A DNA stretch of 64,000 nucleotides from Gilvimarinus sp. 2_MG-2023. GTDB taxonomy: Bacteria > Pseudomonadota > Gammaproteobacteria > Pseudomonadales > Cellvibrionaceae. Numbering within the stretch: the first letter of the stretch is position 1; every line of letters begins with the position of its first letter. Location of the stretch: positions 62,001-126,000 of the forward strand of contig NZ_JAUOQM010000049.1 in the NCBI RefSeq assembly GCF_030547685.1, given 5' to 3'. The notes below the pieces were generated by a model. The model saw only the letters and a program-made list of their open reading frames with translations. It ran no database searches and had not been told where the DNA came from. This document shows, piece by piece, positions 57,588 to 64,000 of the stretch. The position numbers were made by a program, and so were the translations under genes.

Positions 57588-58544
57588 ATGAGTAAATTGA
57601 CCTTTGAAAACCAAACCCTAATACCCGGCCCCGGGCAGAGTGTACTGGATACATTGCTGCAAGCCGGCGTACAAATTCCCCACAGCTGCAAACAGGGTGT
57701 GTGTCAGTCCTGCCTAATACAAGTGGGCGCGGGAGAGATACCCGCCCAAGCACAAGCTGGGCTCAAGGCCGGACAAATAAGCAAAGGGCTCATGCTGAGC
57801 TGCAGCTGCTACCCGCAAAGTGACCTTAAACTACAGCGTTACAACCCCAAACAAGAGATGCTGACCACCCGTGTCGTCAGTAAACGGATGCTGCGCCCCG
57901 ATGTCCTTGAGCTCAAGCTCGATGGCGAACTGAAATACCAAGCGGGGCAGTATGTCACGCTCTGGCGTAACGATACCATTGCCCGTAGCTTTTCTCTGGC
58001 CAGTCAACCCACAGAGCGTTTTCTCAGCTTTCATATCGACGTGCGCCCCAATGGACAATTCAGCCAGTGGGCCGCTCAAACATTACAGCTTGGTGATTCG
58101 CTCAGCCTACAGGGCCCACTGGGGGATTGCGTCTACCAAAGTGAAGCCGCCACCCCCTTACTATTGGCAGCCACTGGCACCGGTGCTGGCACCTTAACCG
58201 CACTGGCGAAAGAGGCCCTCACACAAGGGCATACCGGCCCTATTCATTTCTTGATGTGCGCTCGACATTTTCAGTCGATGTATTGGCAGCACGAGATTAA
58301 CAAGCTCGCTCGCCAGCACAGCCACTTTCAACCTCGCTTTTTGGCCCTGGAAGGAACACCACTTACCGGAGGTGAAATTGCGGATGTTTACCCGCTTATC
58401 CGGCAAGAGTTTGCTCCATTAAACAATGTTGATGTGTATTTATGCGGTGCCGCAAGTTTCGTCAATAAAATGCGAAAACAATGTTTTTTAGCTGGGGTAA
58501 AGCCACGCAACGTGTTCTGTGATGCCTTTGAGCCAGGCGGTTAA
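57588..58544 (+). CDS. 2Fe-2S ferredoxin-type flavodoxin/ferredoxin reductase (oxygenase-reductase like)
   Basis: The 318-aa protein has an N-terminal plant-type ferredoxin domain (about 1-85) with cluster cysteines Cys34, Cys39, Cys42 and a fourth near Cys72 (LMLSCSC). A FAD-binding barrel follows with RSFSLAS (about 130-137), and an NAD-binding Rossmann part with LLLAATGTGAGTLTAL and VYLCGAASFVNKMRKQCFLAGV. The order Fd-FAD-NAD is that of oxygenase reductase subunits (for example phenol or benzoate type). No oxygenase lies nearby, so the electron acceptor is unknown. Confidence 0.9.
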   Translation: MSKLTFENQTLIPGPGQSVLDTLLQAGVQIPHSCKQGVCQSCLIQVGAGEIPAQAQAGLKAGQISKGLMLSCSCYPQSDLKLQRYNPKQEMLTTRVVSKRMLRPDVLELKLDGELKYQAGQYVTLWRNDTIARSFSLASQPTERFLSFHIDVRPNGQFSQWAAQTLQLGDSLSLQGPLGDCVYQSEAATPLLLAATGTGAGTLTALAKEALTQGHTGPIHFLMCARHFQSMYWQHEINKLARQHSHFQPRFLALEGTPLTGGEIADVYPLIRQEFAPLNNVDVYLCGAASFVNKMRKQCFLAGVKPRNVFCDAFEPGG

Positions 58545-58720
58545 GTTTACTTTTTTTAAGGCAAACTGAGCCCCACAACTCACGCAATAAATTATGCTCG
58601 AATAAGCCGTGAAAAGGCTGTAAAATTACCGCAACCACTCTCTCAGGGCTCGGCCATCTAAAGTGGTCTGATTAGCGAGGGATAATAATTTCAACACGGA
58701 TTGAGCAGCCTCTCGGCACC

Positions 58721-59731
58721 ATGAAACCAACTATTAAAGATGTAGCAAAGCTTGCCGGGGTATCGTTTAAAACGGTATCGCGCGTTATTAATAACGAAGG
58801 CACCGTAGGTCAAGACTTGCAAGATAAAGTCTGGAAGGCGGTTAAGCAGCTGAATTACAAGCCTAACTTGTCAGCCCGTGGTTTGCGCGGTGCAGCTTCC
58901 TCTATCGGTTTTATTTACGACAACCCCAACAGCAACTATGTCATTGACATGCAGCGCGGGATTCTCGATGAATGCCGTGCACAAGGCTACGAGCTGGTGA
59001 TTCATCCGTGCGATGCGAAAAGCCACACTATTATCCAAGAAGTGATGGAGATGATTGATCGCAGCCGAGTGGGTGGCTTAGTATTAACGCCCCCAATTTC
59101 TGAAAACAAAGACATTCTAGCCGCTATTACCGAGCGTGGCATTCAGTTTGTGCGGGTTTTATCCGGCGCCAGCGCGCCCGACGACTTATCTCCCTGCGTG
59201 TTTATTGACGATCGCAATGCAGCCTACGCTATTACCGAGCACTTAATTAAACTCGGCCATCGTGATATTGCATTTTTAGGCGGGGACGAAGAGCACCAAT
59301 CCAGCGGCGAGCGTCTGGAAGGATACAAACAGGCTTTAGCCGACAATAAAATAGAATTTATCGATAAACGTGTACTGCCGGGTAGCTACTCGTTTGAGTC
59401 GGGGGTTGAGCGTACACGCAACGTATTGTCCAGCCCCGGAGCACGCCCCACGGCCATTTTCGCCTGTAACGATGAAATTGCGGCGGGCACTTTATTTGCG
59501 GCACGCATCCAAGGCGTTGATGTTCCGAACCGTCTGTCGATTGCCGGCTTTGAAGACAGCCCGTTCTCGCGCCAAGCTTGGCCCAATTTAACCACAGCGG
59601 CCCAGCCGACCAGCACTATCGCACAAAAAGCCACTAACTTACTGATTAAAAGCCTGCGCAATGGTCGCAAAGTAGAAAGCGAAGGGTTTTATCCCGAGCT
59701 AATTATTCGCGAATCTACCCAAGCGCCTTAG
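58721..59731 (+). CDS. LacI-family transcriptional regulator, probable NagR
   Basis: The 336-aa repressor has the LacI helix-turn-helix (TIKDVAKLAGVSFKTVSRVINNEGTV, residues 4-29), a hinge helix (SARGLRGAASS) and a periplasmic-binding-protein-like effector domain. The position, next to nagX and nagK, and a perfect pair of LacI-type palindromes at 62.1 kb suggest an amino-sugar repressor. The gene is convergent with nagX across 51 bp. Its own 176-bp upstream region shows no copy of the palindrome, so autorepression is not evident. Confidence 0.85.
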   Translation: MKPTIKDVAKLAGVSFKTVSRVINNEGTVGQDLQDKVWKAVKQLNYKPNLSARGLRGAASSIGFIYDNPNSNYVIDMQRGILDECRAQGYELVIHPCDAKSHTIIQEVMEMIDRSRVGGLVLTPPISENKDILAAITERGIQFVRVLSGASAPDDLSPCVFIDDRNAAYAITEHLIKLGHRDIAFLGGDEEHQSSGERLEGYKQALADNKIEFIDKRVLPGSYSFESGVERTRNVLSSPGARPTAIFACNDEIAAGTLFAARIQGVDVPNRLSIAGFEDSPFSRQAWPNLTTAAQPTSTIAQKATNLLIKSLRNGRKVESEGFYPELIIRESTQAP

Positions 59732-59782
59732 CGCCTTATCCTCTCATCGTATCAGGCTTGCACCTAGCCGGCCTACGTGACT

Positions 59783-60859
59783 TCAGATCGAAATCACAAT
59801 CTTTTTGCGATCCATCCCCCAGGCAATCAGCCAAAGTGCTGTGACGTGAGCCAATGCAAATACCAGTGATGCGTTATACGTATTAAAGAAAACACACAGC
59901 CCTGAATAAATGAGTTGATACAGTGATTGCCCACCAACACTGAACAGGTAATAGGTTTTCACCCAGACGATGCTTAAGCAATAAATAAAAAGCGGATTTT
60001 TACCCAGTGTCGCCAAAGCAACTTCTACCGATTTAGACACACTCAATTTTTCCAGCTGCACCAAGGCCAACAATACAAAAATTGCCGCACCACTGGTTAA
60101 CAATACAAAGGAGCTGGTCCACAAGTATTTATTAAGCGGAAACGCTTGATGCCACAGCAACGCAAGCACAATACTGGCAAGCGCTATAACGACCAACACC
60201 CATTGAGCCTTGCGCTTATTCTCGCTCGCAATCAATATTCGCGCCGCCTCAAAGCCGGCAATCACACTAACAATGGCAGGCAGCGAACTCAACAACCCTT
60301 CCGGATCAAACGCTATGCCCTTACCTTGCCACAGGTGCTCCGCTCCCAAAACAGCGATATCCACCTGGCGCACTAAGTTGTTGAGTAAGCTGTATGGCTC
60401 AGCCACTGCATTCAACAACCCCCAATAACCCAACAATAATCCAACACTGATTACAAGCCGCACAACGCCCGGCAACCAAACAATAAACGCAGCAGCGCAG
60501 TAGGCCAGGCCGATTCTTTGCAATACGCCTAAAATTCTTAATTCGGAAACATCGGAAGAAAAGGGATAGAAATTCAATCCAATACCTATGACAAACATAA
60601 GCATTGTGCGTTTGAGAATTTTAATCGTGCGTACAGAATATGGCACATCGGCCTGTGAGCGATTGGAAAAAAACATCGCCGAGCCAACAATAAAAAGGAA
60701 AAAGGGGAAAATAAAATCGGTAAACGTAGCGCCATGCCAGACGGCGTGACGCAATGGCGAATAGACATAAGACCATGAGCCTGGAGTATTCACCAGAATC
60801 ATTAGGGCTAGCGTTAAGCCACGCATAGCATCGAGTGCAATATAGCGTTGCTTGGACAT
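59783..60859 (-). CDS. nagX: NagX-like membrane protein (DUF5009, heparan-alpha-glucosaminide acetyltransferase-like)
   Basis: The 358-aa protein has about ten helices. The start MSKQRYIALDAMRGLTLALMILVNTPGSW and the LRHAVWHGATFTDFIFPFFLFIVG segment match the family. In marine gammaproteobacteria NagX proteins are linked to N-acetylglucosamine use and may assist transport or acetyl-group transfer. It is co-transcribed behind nagK with a 31-bp gap. Confidence 0.92.
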   Translation of the reverse strand: MSKQRYIALDAMRGLTLALMILVNTPGSWSYVYSPLRHAVWHGATFTDFIFPFFLFIVGSAMFFSNRSQADVPYSVRTIKILKRTMLMFVIGIGLNFYPFSSDVSELRILGVLQRIGLAYCAAAFIVWLPGVVRLVISVGLLLGYWGLLNAVAEPYSLLNNLVRQVDIAVLGAEHLWQGKGIAFDPEGLLSSLPAIVSVIAGFEAARILIASENKRKAQWVLVVIALASIVLALLWHQAFPLNKYLWTSSFVLLTSGAAIFVLLALVQLEKLSVSKSVEVALATLGKNPLFIYCLSIVWVKTYYLFSVGGQSLYQLIYSGLCVFFNTYNASLVFALAHVTALWLIAWGMDRKKIVISI

Positions 60860-60890
60860 GCCTCTCCTTAGCCTTTATTTCAAGACACGG

Positions 60891-61802
60891 TTATTCGACA
60901 GCTATCCGAGATTGAGTTTCGAACTGTGTGCGGGCAAATTGAACCGCACCAAACTCTGGTTGGTTTAATGCTTCCGACATTTTAGCGGCAATGTCTTTAT
61001 CCATCCAATCGACAATACGTTGTGACACGCCGCCAAGCATTGCCATGCGGGGAGGGTTTAGTTGCCACAACTTGCGTGCAACATCAGTTAGATACCCTGC
61101 GCCTTCGTGAACAATACTTAATGCAATTTCATCGCCCTGCTCTGCGGCGGCAAAAACCAGCGGTGCCATTTTTGCGTAGTCGCTGGACTTGGCGCCATTT
61201 AAGCGCTCCACAATCATAATCCCGCGAGCTTGGAGCTGCTCTGCCACCAACTCAGTCATTGCCGTTTTGGGACCCAAATCATCGGAGTCCAGTAAGACGG
61301 CTTTAATACACTCAAGTCCCATCCAGGCGCCGCTGCCGACATCACCCAACGGAAACCCATGAGCGCCTAAAGTAAGCGTGTCATTGCCAACATGGGCAAA
61401 GCCACAAGAGCCAGTACCAGAGACAATCACAGCACCATCAATCTGATTGTGAGCGGCGATACAGGCAATATGCAAATCAGTGGTTAAGTACTGGGCGTAA
61501 TAAGGGTGATCCCACTGCTTAACGATAGTGTAAAGGCTAGGTACATTAACACCCGCCAGCCCCAAACCGGCAACGACGCGAGACTTGTCTTCAGGTTTTA
61601 GGCCTGCAGAGCGCAATGCGTTATCAGTGGCATTGACTATCGATTCTAAAGCGCGCGGCACACCATGGTAAGGATTCGCCGGGCCACCGTTACCTTCGCC
61701 GATTACCCGATTTTCTTGATCGACCAAAATTGCGCGGCACTTAGTGCCTCCGCCATCGACACCTAGATACATTAGGTCATTGATTGTTGGTCGATTTGCC
61801 AT
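60891..61802 (-). CDS. nagK: N-acetylglucosamine kinase (BadF/BadG/ASKHA family)
   Basis: The 303-aa ASKHA kinase has the phosphate-1 loop LGVDGGGTKCRAIL (14-27), the phosphate-2 region GAVIVSGTGSCGFAH and the catalytic-segment GFPLGDVGSGAWMG. It resembles NagK of marine gammaproteobacteria, which makes GlcNAc-6-phosphate. It is first in the nagK-nagX operon. GGGGTT precedes the ATG. A terminator lies upstream at 61901, so nagK should have its own promoter in the 98 bp between; only weak -35/-10 candidates are seen. Confidence 0.9.
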   Translation of the reverse strand: MANRPTINDLMYLGVDGGGTKCRAILVDQENRVIGEGNGGPANPYHGVPRALESIVNATDNALRSAGLKPEDKSRVVAGLGLAGVNVPSLYTIVKQWDHPYYAQYLTTDLHIACIAAHNQIDGAVIVSGTGSCGFAHVGNDTLTLGAHGFPLGDVGSGAWMGLECIKAVLLDSDDLGPKTAMTELVAEQLQARGIMIVERLNGAKSSDYAKMAPLVFAAAEQGDEIALSIVHEGAGYLTDVARKLWQLNPPRMAMLGGVSQRIVDWMDKDIAAKMSEALNQPEFGAVQFARTQFETQSRIAVE

Positions 61803-61900
61803 GGTAACCCCGTTGCTATTTTTAGTATTGCCTTACGGCTCAAACGATTCGCAGTGTAGCGCAGCGAACCGACATAAAACATATTCAATTGGCAGGCTCT

Positions 61901-61936
61901 GAAAAAGATGGCTGATGCCCAGTGGGCACCAGCCAT
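61901..61936 (-). terminator. Terminator upstream of nagK
   Basis: A 13-bp stem (61908-61920 and 61924-61936, one G-U pair in the minus-strand RNA) has a 3-nt loop and is followed by CTTTTTC on the minus strand. It should stop transcription coming from the operator region at 62.1 kb, and lies 34 bp after the remnant gene's stop codon. Confidence 0.82.
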
Positions 61937-61969
61937 AAGGAGAGCCATGATAGATGATACATTCAGTCC

Positions 61970-62083
61970 CTAAGTATCGCGCAACGCCTTCCTTAACATC
62001 GCGATTTGGCCTGTCACCGCTAAAATGCCCATAATAACGATGACCGAACCAAAATTTTGCGTTCCTTGAAACAAATACGCCCC
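61970..62083 (-). pseudogene. Remnant: C-terminal end of a membrane-protein (transporter?) gene
   Basis: The minus strand encodes about 38 codons, FQGTQNFGSVIVIMGILAVT followed by GQIAMLRKALRDT and a stop. They form one hydrophobic helix with a basic tail, as at the end of many transporters. No start or upstream coding sequence is present: the frame runs directly into the paired palindromic operators. A standard terminator follows 34 bp downstream. The simplest reading is that a deletion joined an operator region to the last part of a regulated transporter gene. The transporter family cannot be told. Confidence 0.5.
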
Positions 62084-62126
62084 AAGACAACGTTGTCTTA
62101 CTTTATGATAGCGAGACAACGTTGTC
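62084..62126. promoter_or_regulatory. Paired perfect palindromic operators (LacI/NagR type)
   Basis: GACAACGTTGTC occurs at 62086-62097 (within the longer dyad AAGACAACGTTGTCTT, 62084-62099) and again at 62115-62126. Their centres are 29 bp apart. The central CG is typical of LacI-family sites. The adjacent LacI-type gene at 58.7 kb is the likely cognate regulator. Confidence 0.8.
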
Positions 62127-62415
62127 AAGGGGTTTCTGCACTCTAACTCAACATCGCATAAGACTATTATTTCTCTGTATTTCAATGACTTAGAATATAT
62201 ATTCGATAAAAATCATTACAAATCGAGCGAAATTTATCTATTTTTTTGAATTCAAGACTCATCAGCTTTCTCAATAAACCCAACGGAAATATTTCAATAC
62301 ACCCGTCGCGAGTCACAACCAGACCACCCCAGCTCGCCACTCCTTTAATTAAAGGTGCTAAACTCGCCCCCCTTTAATTTCAATCGCCCAGCAGATAAAC
62401 GGACCGACAACGATT
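62127..62415. promoter_or_regulatory. AT-rich region upstream of rdgC
   Basis: This 289-bp stretch is AT-rich between about 62160 and 62300 and should contain the rdgC promoter. No ORF, RNA gene or convincing operator was recognised in it. Confidence 0.3.
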
Positions 62416-63330
62416 ATGTGGTATAAAAACCTGCGAGTTTTTCGCTTACAAGATGCCTTTACCCTATCAGCAGAAGCATTGGCTGAAAAACTTGCCACCG
62501 CCGAATTTACTCCCTGCGGGAAAATGGATCTCACTCGTTACGGCTGGGTATCGCCCCTGGGGCCCGATGGCCAGTCACTGACACATGGTGCCAACGGTCT
62601 CATTGCCATTTGCACAAAAAAACAAGACAAAATTCTTCCCGCTGGTGTGATCAAAGAACAGCTAGAAGACACCATTCGAGATATTAAAACGAAAGAAGGT
62701 CGACCGGTTGGCCGCAAAGAAAGAGAAAATTTAAAAGACGAAATTACTTTTTCAATGCTTCCCCAAGCCTTTGCTAAATCCAGCATTAGCCACGCCTATA
62801 TCGATACCCGCAACAAGCTGTTAGTGATCGATAGCGCCAGCGCCAATCGCGCCGAAGACTTGATCAGCGCCCTGCGTGATGCGCTGGGGTCTTTGCGTTG
62901 CATTCCTTTAATGCCGCACAACGCCACCACCAACACCCTTACTCACTGGCTAAAAAGCGGGGACTTGCCCGGCGACTTTACCCTCGGGGATGAGTGCGAG
63001 TTAATGTCAAGTCAGGATGAGCGCATCATACGTGGCAAGAAACTCGACTTACTAGACGAGCAATTAATCCAGCACTTAGAAACGGGGATGTTCGTCAGCA
63101 AGCTGGCTATTCAATGGAAAGAAACACTCAGCTGCGTGATTGATGATCAGTTTTCATTCAAACGAGTTAAATTTTCTGACGCCCTACTAGAGCGCGCAGG
63201 AGATCGCACGCCAGAATCGCTAGCCGAACAATTTGACCATGAGTTTTCAATTATGGGGTTGGAGCTAACCGCATTTATTAACGCGGCTTTACTGGCGTTT
63301 GGCGGTGAAGCTGAAAGCGAGTTAGTCTAA
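62416..63330 (+). CDS. rdgC: Recombination-associated protein RdgC
   Basis: The 304-aa protein starts MWYKNLRVFRLQDAF and contains the RdgC hallmarks FTPCGKMDLTRYGWVSPLGPDGQSLTHG, GRKERENLKDEI and KLAIQWKETLSCVIDDQFSFKRVKFSD. RdgC forms a DNA-encircling ring dimer and limits RecA loading. Length matches the family (about 300 aa). It is monocistronic and convergent with the halogenase gene 50 bp away. Confidence 0.97.
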   Translation: MWYKNLRVFRLQDAFTLSAEALAEKLATAEFTPCGKMDLTRYGWVSPLGPDGQSLTHGANGLIAICTKKQDKILPAGVIKEQLEDTIRDIKTKEGRPVGRKERENLKDEITFSMLPQAFAKSSISHAYIDTRNKLLVIDSASANRAEDLISALRDALGSLRCIPLMPHNATTNTLTHWLKSGDLPGDFTLGDECELMSSQDERIIRGKKLDLLDEQLIQHLETGMFVSKLAIQWKETLSCVIDDQFSFKRVKFSDALLERAGDRTPESLAEQFDHEFSIMGLELTAFINAALLAFGGEAESELV

Positions 63331-63380
63331 GCGCGCCAGCCTAATCGCGCACAACACTAAAGATATTTGCAACCGAGCCA

Positions 63381-64000
63381 CTAACCACCTTCGGTCAATA
63401 GACAGTTCTGCGCCCCTTTCGCATTGTACTCTTTTAAACGTTGCTTAGGAGCATGAGCCGATGCAGGTGCTTGTTTGGTGGGCAAGTTAAACTCACCCTT
63501 GCCCGCCAGTAAACAGTACCAAGATGTTTTGTGGTACACCAAAGCGTCACTCAGCTCCGATAAGACAGAATCAAAACTCTCCTTACTGCGCCAGGCGCGC
63601 AGTAGACGAGCAAGTTCGGGCGACATCACCTGATTGTTCTGCACCGTTTTCCAATAGGCAGTATCGGTGCGTGAACTCACCAAATAATGTGCCTGTAAAT
63701 AATCTATATTGCCGTCGATCAACTGATTGACCGATTGATTAAACCGCTGTTGTGCCCGCCCCGACAAACCATCGCTCTGATAAAGCTCGACAAAACGCTC
63801 GCAGGTAAACTGAATAATACGCAGCATCGGTGCCTCTAAGGGTTCCAAAAAACCTTGCGATAAACCGATGGCGATGCAGTTTTTCTCCCAGTGGTGCTGC
63901 AGACGACCGGGCTCCCACATAATACGGCGCGCGCTGAAGTCATCACAAGCGCTACCTAACTGTTCTCTAAGTTGCGCCTCGATTTGATCAAAATCGGCAT
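63381..64000 (-). CDS. Tryptophan halogenase-family flavoprotein, C-terminal part
   Basis: The frame runs open from the right edge to a stop at 63381, about 206 codons. The segment RRIMWEPGRLQHHWEKNCIAIGLSQGFLEPLEA is the FADH2-dependent tryptophan halogenase family signature (IGLSxGFLEPLEST-like), followed by a helical C-terminus with LIDGNIDYLQAHYLVSSRTDTAYWK. In Cellvibrionales many such genes sit near TonB receptors in sugar-use loci and their halogenase activity is unproven. The N-terminal flavin-binding and catalytic Lys parts lie outside the window. Confidence 0.9.
   Translation of the reverse strand, partial: ADFDQIEAQLREQLGSACDDFSARRIMWEPGRLQHHWEKNCIAIGLSQGFLEPLEAPMLRIIQFTCERFVELYQSDGLSGRAQQRFNQSVNQLIDGNIDYLQAHYLVSSRTDTAYWKTVQNNQVMSPELARLLRAWRSKESFDSVLSELSDALVYHKTSWYCLLAGKGEFNLPTKQAPASAHAPKQRLKEYNAKGAQNCLLTEGG

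Noticed and set aside
61020-61036. GACAATACGTTGTGAC-like sequence inside nagK as a third nag operator
   Set aside because: The half-sites have different spacing from the GACAACGTTGTC pair, and it lies deep inside the coding region.
61833-62090. 85-codon minus-strand ORF across the operator-terminator region
   Set aside because: It reads through the terminator hairpin in a frame different from the hydrophobic remnant and has no protein-like character.

Overview
The window looks like the chromosome of a polysaccharide-degrading gammaproteobacterium of the Cellvibrionales type (Cellvibrio, Saccharophagus, Simiduia, Teredinibacter relatives). The signs are serine-rich linkers behind lipoprotein signals (30.5 kb and 39 kb), a carbohydrate-type TonB receptor, a cell-surface pullulanase, a NagK/NagX/LacI amino-sugar locus, and a tryptophan-halogenase-like gene at the right edge. 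No rRNA, tRNA, CRISPR array, prophage or intact insertion sequence was recognised. Most of the window is ordinary chromosomal core with small accessory modules.

Layout. 1-8.3 kb: a sugar-acid or deoxysugar uptake and oxidation cluster. A TonB receptor, a sodium symporter fused to a CBM9-like domain, an FMN-dependent L-lactate-type dehydrogenase and an aldose-dehydrogenase-like aldo/keto reductase lie on the minus strand, divergent from an enolase-superfamily dehydratase. The set fits oxidative L-fucose-like degradation (inference). 8.4-10.8 kb: an SOS module, yedK divergent from umuDC around one perfect LexA box. 10.8-26.5 kb: housekeeping and single genes (diguanylate cyclase, periplasmic binding protein, 2OG oxygenase, glyoxalase-II-like hydrolase, tpiA, methyltransferase, TPR-sulfotransferase, pbpG, OmpA-like lipoprotein, MetR-like regulator with its box, a PrcB-like lipoprotein, dsbB-like, recQ, DUF1415). 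26.7-28.1 kb: nfeD-stomatin pair. 28.2-32.4 kb: beta-propeller lipoprotein and msrPQ. 32.5-36.3 kb: ECF42 sigma factor with YCII/DGPF and PhnB-like proteins, then a WYL regulator with a cupin. 36.4-38.7 kb: an unknown protein with an ABC-2 exporter. 38.8-46.9 kb: pullulanase behind tandem LacI-type operators, and a hybrid histidine kinase. 47-52.1 kb: an RND efflux operon and its TetR repressor, each preceded by the same 18-bp operator. 52.3-56.8 kb: two secreted proteins. 56.9-58.5 kb: a SYLF lipid-binding protein and a ferredoxin-reductase. 58.7-62.1 kb: N-acetylglucosamine genes (LacI, nagX, nagK), a pair of perfect palindromic operators, and what appears to be the amputated end of a membrane-protein gene. 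62.4-64 kb: rdgC and the C-terminal part of a tryptophan halogenase.

The best-supported unusual observations are regulatory: the paired TetR operators at 51.35 and 52.10 kb, the tandem LacI-type sites before the pullulanase, the nag operator pair stranded in front of a gene remnant and terminator, the MetR box with small ORFs downstream, and a heptamer tandem repeat that forms the msrP-msrQ junction. No large undescribed system is obvious. The least understood protein-coding pieces are the 36.4-kb protein tied to an ABC exporter, the CBM9-tailed symporter, and the 52.3-56.8 kb secreted pair.
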